This document shows positions 1-11,548 of a DNA stretch of 64,000 nucleotides, in pieces. The notes under the pieces were generated by a model, which was not told where the DNA came from, made no database searches, and saw only the letters and a program-made list of their open reading frames with translations. The DNA comes from Locusta migratoria (lineage: Eukaryota > Arthropoda > Insecta > Orthoptera > Acrididae). The stretch's first letter is position 1, and each line of letters opens with the position of its first letter. The DNA is taken from contig CM048755.1 in NCBI GenBank assembly GCA_026315105.1, positions 216,430,333-216,494,332 of the forward strand. The letters run 5' to 3'. A program made the position numbers and the translations under genes.

Positions 1-1824
1 GGTGTATGCGTTACTAGTTGCAGTTTGATAACGGACTGGTATTTTGAATCCTCTTGTGATTATGTGGTGGTGTACGAACTCTGTATAAATTCTTTCTAGT
101 TTTGTGGGGCCCTATTCTAACAGACGATATGTTCATTTTTGTACAGTGCATGTACAATTTTTCTTATCGTTTCCTACCGTGAGTGATATATGTTGCACGT
201 GGTCGGTTCTTAGAACAAAGCCTTCAGCTTCCACTATTGTTTGTTCCATGCCCATCAGGCAAGTAACTATGCATGTATTTCCACTAACATTTAGTGATCT
301 TCTCTCCCCGCCTATTTTAATTTTGCTGTTTCTTCTCCGAACTTGTAGTATGCACTTATTCTTTATCAGTAATTCTCTCCGAGCCTTGTACAGCCTCCTT
401 CGTAGCTTGCTTATGAAATTCAATGTATTTCTATGGGTTGCAAGCTGTAGTTTTTATTTTTTATTTTTCCGACTTTGTAATTATTTTACCTTTCCAGGTT
501 TTGAGACTGGCCTTTTTCCGTCTCTGTAATCGCTCCCAATCGCATGTTGCTGCATTGCAGTAGCTTCTTTAAGAAATTCTACGCAGTTCTAGGGGTTAAT
601 TTTCTTTATTTTTGGAAATTGAATTTATACATTTTTATCGGTTTTCGGAATCACGTGGGTCCGAACTCCGACTTCAAGGGTTTGCAGCTAATCACCTAAA
701 TTCACGCCACTTCTCATAAAACTAGTGCCTAGATACTTTACTCTCGGATTGCAACTTACGAGTCCGCCGTGATTTTGTGCAATGAATCCGATTATTACCA
801 CTTCACCATCAGTCGAGTGGGATCATGTAACGTAGCTTGTGTCGCCGTTAGCGTGTTTGCTCGCGGTCTAATCTAGATGCAACTTAACTTTGCTATACTC
901 ACGCACCATCTCAAATCAGGCACGACAGACCAGATCCATCTTCGCAGTTTCATTGTATATTGCGTCGTATGGTACCTCCGGGATTGCTGAATTTCGCCTA
1001 CGATAGCGGCACCTGCTTCTGCCTAGTTTCAGCACGCTGATTTTGGCGAGTTTCGCTGTTGCATTGCGTGTGTGTGAGCGAGTGAGTGTTGTTTGTAAAT
1101 CCTCCTCCAAGTAGCGCTAAATTTTGTGTGATTTATGTTAAATTCAATGCTGGGCATCGTCAGTATTAACTTATGTAAGGAGATGCACTTTTATTGTATT
1201 AACAAAATTGGTTCCCCATTTTGCTTGTGTGCGACCTTAATAAACAAGTTAAGTTCAGTATAATTTTGACTTGCCTATAAATTGTAGTTTTCGATCACCT
1301 TCCCCCTTTTATTTAATATTCTTTTTCAACAGTGCTGAGAACAAGCTCAGATGCAATTTTCTATGTTTAAGTTCCGTTACGCCATAAATGCTTTTCTTTA
1401 GCCACCTTTATGAAATAACTTTAATTGTGAAGGTTTGTTTATTAATGTCTGTGTGTAATTTCGTGTGAGCTGCTACGCATGTTGGTCTCTGTGTCGTTAA
1501 CTTCATGTTATTAGAATAATTTGAACCAAGTCAGTTCTCAATTTGGGCCAGGGAACAGGTTTTGCAACAGGGAGTAGCCGGTGGCTCACTCGGATTTTTT
1601 GCTAATTTTATTGCCTAAATTAAGCTTTTTTATAACAGTAAATTCTTATCTGGATACCTCCTCCTAGAATTAAGCTTTTATTTCCTACAGTTGCTCACTT
1701 TTAACCTTAAGTCTTGTTTTTACTGTTCCGTTGTTTAGATGGCACTCAGTTGGCTCTTCGCCTTGTGTTCTGCTCTTGAAGGCGATATTTGTAAATAAAC
1801 TGACAACACTGTTCAGGTATATGG

Positions 1825-1825
<1 letters not shown>
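1..1825. other. No recognisable gene (AT-rich with a CpG-containing patch)
   Basis: I see no homology to a known protein, RNA or repeat here. A 96-codon minus-strand frame at 133-423 is rich in Lys and Arg (RRR, KARRELL) and could be a decayed exon or transposase piece, but I cannot name it. A 141-codon plus-strand frame over the same bases is Leu/Phe/Ser-rich and is probably its shadow. Bases 760-1100 contain noticeably more CpG than the surroundings. No promoter or splice structure could be defended. Confidence 0.5.

Positions 1826-1880
<55 letters not shown>
1826..1880. repeat. (GT)n microsatellite
   Basis: An uninterrupted GT dinucleotide run of about 27 units. It creates spurious Cys/Val and Thr/His frames on the two strands. 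Confidence 0.95.
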
Positions 1881-1884
<4 letters not shown>

Positions 1885-1904
1885 GCTCGCGCGTGTGTGT
1901 CTGT

Positions 1905-1922
1905 TCTCGCGCTTTCGCGAGA
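1905..1922. repeat. Short perfect hairpin, 7-bp arms
   Basis: TCTCGCG and CGCGAGA flank the 4-base loop CTTT. It is GC-rich and lies just beyond the GT microsatellite. It is not followed by a T-run, so nothing supports a terminator role. Confidence 0.5.
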
Positions 1923-2829
1923 GACAGATTGTTTATTGATGTCTCTGAAGCGCATCGTTTGCTGTGTGATCGTCACTTATATTAAGTTACTTAAAATAAA
2001 CAACAACTTGCTCTTCGTAACTACTTTTAAGCCACCAACAAAAGGCAAAACGTGTAAAAATAAGGGCGACAATTCAGTTCTACTACTTGCTATGGAAATA
2101 CAGCTCTTAAAGCTGAAAGTAACTCCGCAAAGGACACAGTTTTACGCTTCGGGCACAGTTCTCCGTCCTCACGGAATGACGCAACTTCTTAAATGACTTC
2201 GTAGCGTCGGAGGAATTAACTGGGCGGAAACAGTATCAAGTCGTAGCGATCTAATTTCGAAGTCATTTGGAATTCAAGTGAGTGTGAGTTTAAGGCCTCG
2301 TTAATATTCCGAGCCCGGAACCGACTATAAGGAATTTAAATGGCTGGGTGAAAATTGATTTCATTTCCTAGTTTTCATTTCGTAATTTTCGCTGTTGTCA
2401 ACGGAAGGCTATTGTCATTTACCTACAGCTGTTGTACATCTTATTGGTAGTGCTCAATCTCTTTAACCATTCATCAAGAAGTAATAAGGCTCCTTGTAGT
2501 ATAAAGTTAACAGTATCACAGCGGTGAAGCTTTGCACGCTTTATTCCTACCTCTCTCCTTCGTCAAATCTACGTAGATGTGTATTTGTAAAAGAGCGTCC
2601 AAGAGTAATGAATTAAACTGAAATTTATGAATAAAATTACACTTTAACGAATTCATTATTATTTAAAAGCCCCTGACTGTGTTTGTCAGAAATTTCTTTC
2701 GCTGGAAATGGAAATATCTGTTACCTGGTAATTTAAATAGTGCTTTCCACAAGTGAAGGAAAACATATAAAGTAGCACTAACTTAAAAAGCTACAATTAT
2801 GTGATGGAATTTAGTCAAAGCATGGAATA
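1923..2829. other. No gene recognised
   Basis: AT-rich sequence with only short frames lacking recognisable motifs. No TSD-bounded insertion was seen. Confidence 0.5.
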
Positions 2830-4070
2830 TAGGGGAAGGTTGCCGATATTGGATTACTTTTTCTATTTTGATATCCAAGCCTACATTGTTTATCTAATCG
2901 AAACAAAATATACTGTAAAAGAAGCTACATGTTGTACACTTTGATCTGCTAGTATTATACTCTGAATAAACACAAAGCATAAATGGTATTATTTCAAATT
3001 TAAAAAATGTGTTCGGTCCAAATTAGGAAACCGGTTGCCTAATTTGGACCTCTAGTTGTTTAAACTGAACCATATGGTAAAACAATGACTATAAAGGAAA
3101 TAAGACCCGTAATATTAAAAAAAAACTTCATTTCAGCATCTGGCCATTGATGTTCCTTCTCGCTGACGGAGGGAAAGCTATGGATATCGTCTCATAAATG
3201 AATGTAACCACTTTTTACCCGTCATTTTCTTTTCTCTGTTGAAAGAATTTCTCTGCTATGCCGAATGCAAGTTGTGAATCCAAAAAACCTCTCTCCAAAT
3301 AAAAGTTGTAAAGGTTGATTGTCTTCCTAATAACTTAACTTCATTTGAGAACGTGTTTTTACCATCAACATTTCTCTTTATTATAACTTTCGGCACTCCG
3401 TATATACGAGCACACTCGTTAAGTCCATGGTCACCATTTCTGTATGCTGCCACAGCGACCTTCCGCTTCTGTCCAATTACCGTACATTCCCCTTTTTGCC
3501 ATCTTACAAACCTAAAAATATTACGATACTTACTACTTATTTTTAAATTGTTTTGCCGCCTTGAAAAATAAACCTAAAAACATAACATGTACCTATTACC
3601 TATTGTTAAAATGACCTTAAGTTTTATTTGTTATGAGTGACCCCTAAATTGAAACGGTCCAAATTAGGAAACAACCATTGGTCCAACTTCGGCAACTCGA
3701 CACCATATAAATAAAGATAATGTTGCAGGAACACACAACGCTAAACTCTAGTTTTACGATACTGAATTATTAGCCAATCAATGGCACTTACGAACTATAG
3801 TGCTGATGATTTTTCGGCTTAGTTTTACAGCAGAGGAAAGCTTTTGATCTGTAGCCGAAAACTTGCAACGACAACGAAGAAAACAATATAATAGAAACTG
3901 TTCTCACACCAATGACTATTGCCGACTGAGCCAGATGACCACGACAATATTTCTCTATTTCTCAACATTTGAGCCAACGTAAAACTTTAAGTTACCAACA
4001 CACAGTGAAATACGTAGGTGGTCCAACTTAGACAACGGTCCATCTTCGGCTACTCTCACCCCCCTCCCCA

Positions 4071-4071
<1 letters not shown>
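2830..4071 (-). mobile_element. Degenerate pogo/Tigger-like DNA transposon
   Basis: The left end (GGGGAAGGTTGCCGATATTGG) and the reverse complement of the right end (GGGTGAGAGTAGCCGAAG-TGG) are similar imperfect terminal inverted repeats next to TA-containing flanks. A helix-turn-helix remnant lies inside on the minus strand. Phrases of the type GGTCCAAATTAGG or GGTCCAACTTCGG recur at about 3015, 3038 (inverted), 3656, 3690 and 4020, suggesting sub-terminal repeats or an internal deletion. No DDE catalytic domain is readable, so the copy cannot be autonomous. The outer boundaries are approximate. Confidence 0.55.
3256..3480 (-). pseudogene. pogo-like transposase, N-terminal Psq/HTH remnant
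   Basis: The minus-strand frame reads AAYRNGDHGLNECARIYGVP followed by a K-x-K-R-stretch, DGKN and LGRQSTFT. This pattern is the helix-turn-helix Psq-type DNA-binding domain at the start of pogo/Tigger transposases, where it binds the terminal repeats. The frame opens a few codons upstream of the first Met (QKRKVAV) and stops after about 65 residues, where the protein would continue into a CENP-B-like second domain. The rest of the roughly 450-residue transposase is lost. Family assignment is from motif memory; the defect is visible. Confidence 0.6.

Positions 4072-4108
<37 letters not shown>
4072..4108. repeat. (TAA)n microsatellite
   Basis: About twelve TAA units abutting the right end of the pogo-like element. 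Confidence 0.9.
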
Positions 4109-4109
<1 letters not shown>

Positions 4110-4392
4110 CTGAAGAAAGGAAATTTGTTTTAGCACCGAACACATTTCACATTTAAAATGAAAGCTTGCAAGATTAATTTATCAGTGTGATAGGACACTG
4201 GTACTGATAATATTTAGTATGGTTTCTTGAAGAAAGATACAGAATAGCATGATGCTGTTAATGATTGAATTGTATGAGTCAGAGTGGAAATGCATACACT
4301 GCTGGCATCCAAACTGATAAACCAAGAAGGGTCGGAGATATCACTGCCAAATTAATATGGGAGATAACAGATTGTACAAAGATACCATGACT

Positions 4393-5063
4393 TCAAAAAA
4401 CAGTCCCATGTGAATCGATGAAGTTGATGAAATTAATATTTAGTGTCAAAACGGCTTTCACAGTCCTCGGCACAGAATCAAAGAAACTCGCGATGTGTTG
4501 TTGGGGTATAGCAGTCCAATGCCAGAGTAGAACTGGTGAAGTAGCGAGTGGTGTGCCGCGGGGCAGTAGTTCCGCAAGCATCTGTCACACGTTTTCCATA
4601 GGTTCGAGAAGGGGAAGAGGCATCCCAAGGCAGCAATGAAATCCGGTGGAAAAAGAAGTTTTGAACATTGCCTGCCACGTGTGATTGCGCATTGCCCTGT
4701 TGCACTGTGGCCTTTGGAGCTCCGAAGAAATGGGAACTATGTACTGGGGGACATGTGGGAGTGAAAACGAATATAACCAGAAACCATAATTCCGGGTGTA
4801 GGACCAATCTTGCGATGAATGATGCATTAATTCGGGAGTCTGTCATCACGATGTCTCCAGACTCTAATCTGACCATTTGTCATGGGGCAAGCAGAATTTT
4901 TCCGCAAAAAAGATGTCGTTCCATTCGGTTGTCCGTGTCCATTCATGGCGCAAACGCCTGTGGCGTCCGTCTGTTTTCCCTTTATATAGTGCTTGCAGGT
5001 GGCGCCCGTCATGTGCGCCTGCGCTGAAATACTAATCATGTGTACCTCTTGTCGCAAACACAT
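4393..5063 (-). pseudogene. Tc1-like transposase remnant (copy 0)
   Basis: The minus strand, read across frames, shows QIRVWRHRDDR (the stretch after the first catalytic Asp of Tc1 enzymes), then VQQGNAQSHVAGNVQNFF (the second-Asp region, family form QQDNARPHVA, here with Asp changed to Gly), then a decayed SPS-x-x-x-ENV-like stretch where the catalytic Glu should lie. Several frameshifts and stops separate these blocks, and the N-terminal DNA-binding half is absent. No terminal inverted repeat was found, so element limits are unknown. It is a different lineage from the copies at 9-17 kb. Confidence 0.55.
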
Positions 5064-5609
5064 ACTGTAAACTTAATCTAATTTGGATGCTTCCATCAGT
5101 GTGTTGTATTGTAGGTGTCTAGATGTGTATTGTCCTTAATCAAAGTTTCTACTAGCGTTGCAGGAGTATTTGAAGAAAGGTTCCGAGCAGCAATATATTT
5201 TACGAGAACGCCTCAGACACACAGAATGTGTTTCAGGACAGGGCAATGACATCAAACGGAGCGCGGTGGCGCTAAGAAAGCCGAACTCATGAAGACGGGG
5301 CTTCAGATGTCCCTTCTGCTTGTACAGTTTCCACTTGTATTACCATTAATTCCGGTACGGCTATTTTAAAAAGACACGAAGCGTTCCCTTCTCTATCCTT
5401 TCCACAATTCGAGATTTAACTCCGCCTTTACATCTACATAATTCTCCGCAAATAACATTTAAGGACGTGGCAGACGGTACGTCGAACCGCTTTTATGATA
5501 TCATCATGTCTCGCTATGTAGGTGGGTGCTAACAAAATATGTTCGCATTCTAAAGGAAAAGTTGGTGAAAGGACTTTCGCAAAATAGATCGCGCTGCAAC
5601 AAACAACGC
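5064..5609. other. No gene recognised
   Basis: No frame with recognisable motifs. The 12-bp duplication CTTTCTTTTAAT for the next SINE begins at 5610. Confidence 0.5.
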
Positions 5610-5621
5610 CTTTCTTTTAAT

Positions 5622-5820
5622 AAAATGTTTCAAATGTTTGTATAGTTTATGGGACTTAACTACGGGGTCATCAGTCCCTAAACTTACAAACTACTTATGA
5701 ACTACTTACGAACTAGGACGGCACAAATATCCATGCCCGAGGGAGGATTCGAACCCCCGACCGTAGTGGCCGTGCAGACCGTGACTGGAGCTCCTCAGTC
5801 TCCTCGGCCACCGCGGCCGG
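5622..5820 (-). mobile_element. SINE-A (tRNA-headed), complete copy
   Basis: Minus-strand copy of the commonest SINE here: head GCCGGCCGCGGTGGCCGAGG, a pol III A-box-like TGGCCGAGGGG, a B-box GGTTCGAATCC, then a body with GGGACTGATGACCCC and a tail of AACATTTGAACATTT type. Flanked by a perfect 12-bp TSD, CTTTCTTTTAAT (5610-5621 and 5821-5832), the signature of LINE-mediated retroposition. Confidence 0.9.
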
Positions 5821-5906
5821 CTTTCTTTTAATGATTTCCTCCCCAACTCTCATCATTTCCGTTACAATCTCTACACCAGTGTTTTTCAACCTTTTTTAAT
5901 CCGCGA

Positions 5907-6112
5907 CCACCGCGGCGGAATGTCCGAGATCATTGAGGCGCTATGGTACGATGCGCGAGGTCGTTCCCCGTCGGGAGTTCGAATCCTTCATCGGGCATGG
6001 ATGTTTGTGCTGTCTTTAGTATAAGGTAGTTCATAAGTAGTTTGTAAGTTTAGGGACTGACGACCCCGCAATTAAATATCATAAGCTTAACAAACATCTG
6101 AACATTTGATTT
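5907..6112 (+). mobile_element. SINE-B (same 3' body, different tRNA-like head)
   Basis: The head is CGCGGCGGA..TGTCCGAG with a conserved B-box-like GAGTTCGAATCC, followed by the same 3' body as SINE-A. The flanks, CAGTGTTTTTCAACC on the left (5884) and a GCGACCCCCT stretch on the right, resemble the end of a hAT-type transposon, so the SINE may have landed in a hAT remnant. No clean TSD was found. Confidence 0.8.
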
Positions 6113-6459
6113 GAACCTGCGCTCCCCTTTCCGAGCAAAGATGTTCGGCGACCCCCTCCCAGTCCCGTAATAAAGCTACGTCAGTGATTCCAAAGGCTAG
6201 GTATTTCATTTTCTTTCCTAGATGTACTTAAGATTTGCGCAGTCATTCGCGTCTGGTGAAAGTTGCAGTAGCGGGAAAGAATTGAAACTAAAAAAAAAAG
6301 AAAAAAAGAAAAAAGAAAAGACATCATGACTACGAGAATTTGATGTATGGCTTTGCTATCATAAATAATACATTTTAATGTGTAATGTGGGGACGTGTTG
6401 TCACTTCCCAGTATGAAACCATCAAAGCTGATGCATCCCTTCTTAATATTTCAAGGATG

Positions 6460-6657
6460 GCCGCGGCGGAGTGGACGAGCGCATTGATGCGCTATGCTCC
6501 AATGCGCGAGGCCGTTCCCCGTCGGGGGGTTCGAATCCTCCCTCGGGCATGGATGTTTGTGTTGTCTTTAGTGTAAGTTAGTTCATAAGTAGTTTGTAAG
6601 TTTAGGGACTGATGACCCCGCAGTTATGTCCTCATAAGCTTAACAAACATTTGAACA
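6460..6657 (+). mobile_element. SINE-B, complete copy
   Basis: Head CCGCGGCGGAGTGGACGAGC, B-box GGTTCGAATCC, shared 3' body. A perfect 11-bp TSD, TTTCAAGGATG, is present at 6449-6459 and 6658-6668. Confidence 0.9.
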
Positions 6658-6838
6658 TTTCAAGGATGCTCATACACCTTCGATTTTTTCAGGATACTGA
6701 AAATTCTTAACCAGCAGTAAACTACTGTGATGCAGTAATAAAATGGTATTTTTATTAGATGATTAAAAATAATGCTCCCTTTTAAACTCGTTAACAGCTA
6801 CTAACTACCATGATGCAGTATTAAAAAGGTATTGATAA

Positions 6839-7885
6839 TTATTGAACTGCCTTATTTGATATTGTGTCAATATTATAAACAACAGTCTTCACTACCAAGC
6901 TGGTTTCATCAGCAAACAAAAATATTTCACAATCATCTGTTATACTCAAAGGCATGACATTCATGTAAATAAGAAACAGCAGTGGGTCTAGAAGAAACCC
7001 CTGGGGCATCACACACTTAACTGCGCTCCACTGTGATTGCACATAATAGTCATTTTCAACACTGCGAAGAATTAGCTTCTGCTGTCTGTTATTAAAGCAA
7101 GACGTGTACCCACTGTAAGCTGCTACTCTTATTCCATAATGATCCAACTTCTGCAACAATATTTTGCAATCAACACAATCAAACGCCTTTCCCAAATCAA
7201 AGCGCCTGACAGAGAATCGAGTATAGTATTTTCAGTCATTAAACCACTTCTGAAACCTAACTGTACATTTGAAAACAAATTATGTGAACTGAAATGATCA
7301 GTTAACCTTTTCAATAACTTTAGAAAAGACCGATGGCATAGAAATAGGTCTACAGTTGTCTAAATTATCCCTTTCTCCTTTTTAATAAAGTGGTTTCACT
7401 GCTGAGTACTTTAATCAGTTAAGAAACTGACAATTCTGAAAGAAAAATTATAAATATGGCTAAGTACTGGCCTAACGTGTGGAGAACAGTACTATAGAAT
7501 TCTGCTAAATACCCCGTCATAACCACAAGAGTCTTTAGTGATTTAATTATTGACTCAATCTCACATTTGTAACAGCCTCGGAAATCATATTGTTATATGA
7601 TTACCTGTAAAAACTAGGAATATGTTTAGTTCACCTGCTATATTGAGAAAGTGATTATTAAATACTGTACATATATCTGACTTATCAGTAACAGAAACAT
7701 TTCTACTACGCACTGACTTTGTATCCACAACCTGGTGCTGCTAACCAGTCACTTCCTTCACGACTGACTGGATGGTTTTAATTTTAACCTGAGAGTTTGC
7801 TATTCTATTTGCATAACACATATTTTTTGTCCGTTTAATGACATTTTTAGTCGTGCCGCATGAGACAGCGCTCTCCAGGTTTACG
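6839..7885 (-). pseudogene. Non-LTR retrotransposon reverse transcriptase relic (CR1/Jockey-like)
   Basis: Minus-strand frames in order: RTKNMCYANRIANSQVKIKT and FNNHFLNIAGEL (linker between endonuclease and reverse transcriptase), then RLTDHFSSHNLFSNVQLGFR, KAFDCVDCKILLQKLDHYGI (palm, first catalytic Asp), VMPQGFLLDPLLFLIYMN, and FLFADETSLV, which corresponds to the catalytic FADD box with the second Asp changed to Glu. Several stops and at least three frameshifts break it. The endonuclease and 3' end are missing or unrecognisable. The missing catalytic Asp and the stops make it inactive. Confidence 0.8.
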
Positions 7886-9105
7886 TCGTACGCGTAAATG
7901 GCCTTCATTTGTGTGCAGGCAGAATCTACTTTCATCGCTGTAGACCACTGACCGCTATTCACTCTTCCAAGTGAACCCTCGACGGCACCAGCCAAGCCGT
8001 GGCGTGAATGAAAATCTGGTCAGAGGTGTGCGTGTCCGTAATCCCACTCACTGCTAGTAGTCGGTTGCCAACAGTTCATGTAGGGCTCGCACACCCTACT
8101 ATCTGTGCTATGCAACGTGTAGGAACTGCCTACGATACGACCATCTTGACGGACGTTTGTGCTGCTCGGGCGTCCAGAACCTCGTCGACTGGTGTATATT
8201 CACGTTAACACTGCAACTAGTATCCTTGCACAACTGCCACCGCAAGTCCAACTTGTGTGGCAGTTCTCCGAAAGGACCATCCCGCCACTAGGAAGGTCAC
8301 AATTTGAATCCTTTCAAACTCTCTCTGTTGTCTGTAGGAAGCACGATTGCGTGTCCGTCTCATGTCGCGTGTTTGCTTCACACGTTGCTATAACATTGAG
8401 CCTTATGGCTGAAAACATTCCCTATTAAAGGGAACACAGATGTCGCTCTGGAAGCTATGTAAGTGCGCTAACTGTTGACATCTGCCGTCATCGGACCAGA
8501 ATTTAAGTCGTTTTTCAAGTGTACTAATGTTTATTTGTAGGTAATGACATTCATGCACCAAAATTTATCTCAATATCAACATACAAAACCCTCACAGATT
8601 AGAACTGTTCGGGCTGGCCAACTGCTACTTATAAGGCAGCACTATTGCGACACATTTGATAAATATGTCGGTTATTGCCACTTGACGATATCTGGTGCCG
8701 CTGTTGGTTCTTTATTTAAACAGCTTCTTATTTAGCATCACGAGGACTGATTGACCCAGTACCGGTCCTGCTCACTTCTTGAATCTGAGGAGGGATTGGG
8801 AATGATTTTTGCTGCTGCTCTGTTTCTTCGTCTTTCTTATTTGAGGCCAGCACACTGATCGACCGCGCTGAATTACTGTCTCGGCTGAACATTCGGATAC
8901 AGATACACCTCGGTGTATAAACTTAAAATTACTCATTAATACATTGCTCAAAACAATTAGTGGATGTCGTACACAATATGCATATGGTAACGTATTTTAT
9001 TATGATGTAGGTTACAATTATAATTTATGTAGGACAAAGTACGATATTTTGCTGTCTTAACTCTCTACTTGAGGTTTACATGGTGTTTACTTAGAGCGAG
9101 GCACC
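7886..9105. other. No gene recognised
   Basis: Short frames only. The stretch 8000-8500 has balanced composition and moderate CpG content but no protein or RNA match I know; an unlisted repeat family is possible. Confidence 0.4.
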
Positions 9106-9417
9106 ATGGGGCTACCACAATAGTGAAAAAGTGATTCTCTCTGCCGTCAAATATGGAATGTGATCACCTATGTGGCATGGACAGTAAGAAGATATGAATC
9201 ATCTCTTGAGGGCTATTTTGCCACTCATGCTTGAGTACAAAATACAGCTCTGAAACCGTTGTGCGAAGTGCTGGTCTGGCTGCAATGCATCTGCAAGTGC
9301 ATCCAAAACATGCTCAGTCAGGTTTAAATCCGGTGAACAAGCTGATCACTCCATTCGTTTAATTCCCTCAGCTTCAGTGCAGCCCTGTAGGGACGAGCGT
9401 CATTGTCCACCAGCAGG

Positions 9418-9610
9418 TTCAAATGTTTGTATAGCTTATGGGTCTTCACTATGGGGTCATCAGTCCCTAAACTTACAAACTACTTATGAACTAGCTAAGA
9501 CTAAGGACGGCACAAATATCCATGCCCGAAGGGGGATTCGAACCCCCGACCGTAGTGGCCGTGCAGACCGTGACTGACGCGCCGCTGACGGCTCGGCCAC
9601 CGCGGCCGGC
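9418..9610 (-). mobile_element. SINE-A inserted in Tc1 copy 1
   Basis: Complete minus-strand SINE-A with a perfect 11-bp TSD, CCACCAGCAGG (9407-9417 and 9611-9621). The empty site is visible in Tc1 copy 2 near 16808, where GTCCACCAGAAGG runs on uninterrupted. The SINE is therefore younger than the Tc1 insertion. Confidence 0.92.
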
Positions 9611-10155
9611 CCACCAGCAGGAAACCATACCCTATGGCACCAGCGTAGGGCACAACAAAAGGTCGACGCTCAGAGCAATCAAAGCGCCTTACTGAACGAG
9701 AAAAAAGTACGTACGTTTGCCAACGTCCTGTCCACACCATTCGTCCACCACCACGATATGGTGATGCTTCCTGCACATAAGCAGGACTGTTCCGAGTTCT
9801 GTGTTCTCTCCAGATGAGGGGACGTCGATTGTCCGGCTGAACACAAAAGCTTGACTCATCTGTGACCTGAACCATGTCCAATTTGTTGTAACTCCAATCC
9901 TGATATTCCTCCGCCCAGTTTCTGCTGGCTAAACGGTGTCGTGGTTTTAATCGGACATACGCCGTAAGTCTCTGTACGTGGAGGCCACATTCCTGTAGGA
10001 GGTTTTGTACTGTTTTCTGTTGATACTGGGCTTCCTGTTGCTGCCTGGAGGGTCCTTAGCAGCTGAGTTGCACTCAGCTTCCTGAACGGAGATAACGGTC
10101 ATCTCTTGTTGATTATACCCGTGGACGACCTTGTTCATGCATTCTTTTAACGGTT

Positions 10156-10356
10156 AAGGTAAAGGTAAAGCAGTCAACAATCCGAAGATTGGTTTGAACA
10201 CCACAGTGCTTTACTAGGCGTGGTCCTGTTTGGAGGTGATATGCCGTTGCCTTCCTCCGACCTTCGAACTGACTTACCCAGCCAGTTATAGGGGGACCTA
10301 CAGTTTAACGTGGGTTTCGAACCACGGTGCTACTCGGCATTTTTCACATGAGCAAT
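10156..10356 (-). mobile_element. SINE-H, 5' part degraded
   Basis: On the minus strand a B-box-like GGTTCGAAACC is followed by a body with GAGGAAGGCAACGGCATATC and CACCTCC and a tail of AAGGTAAAG-type repeats. This matches my memory of a SINE body widespread in insects. A short TSD, ACGGTT (10150-10155 and 10357-10362), and the uninterrupted sequence in Tc1 copy 2 near 17320 support an insertion. The tRNA head lacks a clear A-box. Confidence 0.65.
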
Positions 10357-10895
10357 ACGGTTTATGTTGTTTAAAATCGCGTCCAGGTAATGAAAAATAA
10401 CATTTAGGGCACCTCCCTCTGTGTCTGTCCCGTTGCAACCTTCCTACAGCTCTCCATGCCATAGCTTTCATGTTCTTGTTGCATTGCACTACCTGTTCGC
10501 TACAATGTCTGGAACCAGCTGTTTGTGTAATAAGTTTGATAGAGTAAACCCAAGTCAACACCAACCCCATCTGCAGCAACTTTCTGTTATTACCCCTATC
10601 GTAGTTGCTGTGATGCTGTTCTCTCAACCCCGTAGAACTGACAGAAAGACGTCGAATCATTTTAGTTCATTCTGACATTACTTCGGAACCTATATATCTC
10701 AAATGATTCCCTAATTGTTTTGACCAGTATATGATGAGGATAAGTAGAATCGCACCGCAAAGTCTATCATCGAGCAGCAGATAGGTACGTAGAAAAGACA
10801 ATCACATACAACTTAGTTTACGGCCAGAGCCTTCTTTACAAAAGAACACACACTGGTTCACACAATCACATAAGTACAAATAATTAAAATTCATA

Positions 10896-11546
10896 CCGGG
10901 TGATCAAAAAGTCAGTATAAATTTGAAAACTTAATAAATCACGGAGTAATGCAGATAGAGAGGTAAAAATTGACACATATGTTTGGAATGACATGGGGTT
11001 TCATTAGAAAAAAAGAACAACAAAGTATTGCTAGACGAGTGAAAGATCTATTACATGCGTCGTTTGGTGATGATCGTGTGCTCAGCCGCTACTTTTGTCA
11101 TGCTTGGCCTCCCAGGTCCCCGGACCTCAGTCCGTGCTGTTATTGGCTTTGGGGTTACCTGAAGTCGCAAGTGCATCGTGATCGACCGACATCTCTAGGG
11201 ATGCTGAAAGACAACATCCGACGCCAATGCCTCACGATAACTCCGGACATGCTTTACAGTGATGTTCACAACATTATTCCTCGACTACAGCTATTGTTGA
11301 GGAATGATGGTGAACATATTGAGCATTTACTGTAAAGAACATCATGTTTGCTTCGTCTTAATTTGTTATGCTAATTACTGCTTTTCTGATAAGATGAAGC
11401 GCCATCTGTTGGACATTTTTGAAGTTTTTTTTGTTCTAATAAAATCCCATGTCATTCCAAGCATGTGTGTCATTTTTCTCCCTCTATCTACATTATTCCG
11501 TGATTTATTAAGTTTTCAAAGTTATACTGACTTTTTGATCATCCGG
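10896..11546 (+). mobile_element. mariner/Tc1-superfamily TIR element, internally deleted
   Basis: Inverted repeats start CCGG(G/A)TGATCAAAAAGTC and run, with a few mismatches, for about 120 bp (10896-11020 against 11425-11546), bounded by TA on both sides. At 651 bp it is about half the size of an autonomous element and keeps only the C-terminal coding portion, so it is a non-autonomous derivative. Confidence 0.85.
10970..11335 (+). pseudogene. mariner-type transposase, C-terminal fragment
   Basis: The open frame contains AWPPRSPDLSPCCYWLWGYL, the block holding the third catalytic residue of mariner-type DDE/D transposases, followed by a helical C-terminus ending LLRNDGEHIEHLL. The DNA-binding region and the first two catalytic Asp residues are deleted. 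The first ~25 codons come from inverted-repeat sequence rather than true coding sequence, so the apparent start is not meaningful. Confidence 0.75.
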
Positions 11547-11548
11547 TA

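Larger units (their letters stand above)
9106..10730 (-). mobile_element. Tc1-like transposon relic, copy 1, carrying two SINEs
   Basis: Minus-strand Tc1 transposase debris: DESSFCVQPDNRRPLIWREH (first catalytic Asp region), RGGGRMVW, and PYAGAIGYGFLLV, the last cut by a SINE just before the second catalytic Asp. The right end reads CTAATTGTTTTGACCAGTAT, matching the end of copy 2 (15446-17664), to which it aligns over most of its length. Frameshifts and stops abound. The left limit is set only by where similarity to copy 2 fades, and no left terminal repeat was found. Confidence 0.7.

Noticed and set aside
1731..2196. Open frames of 76-121 codons on both strands over the GT tract
   Set aside because: They are produced by the (GT)n repeat (Val/Cys or Thr/His runs) and have no motif outside it.
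5884..5906. hAT terminal repeat CAGTGTTTTTCAACC
   Set aside because: Resembles a hAT end, but no matching opposite terminus or 8-bp duplication was found, so it is noted only under the SINE-B there.
10298..10660. 120-codon minus-strand frame as a gene
   Set aside because: It spans the junction of SINE-H and Tc1 copy 1 terminal sequence; no transposase or host motif.
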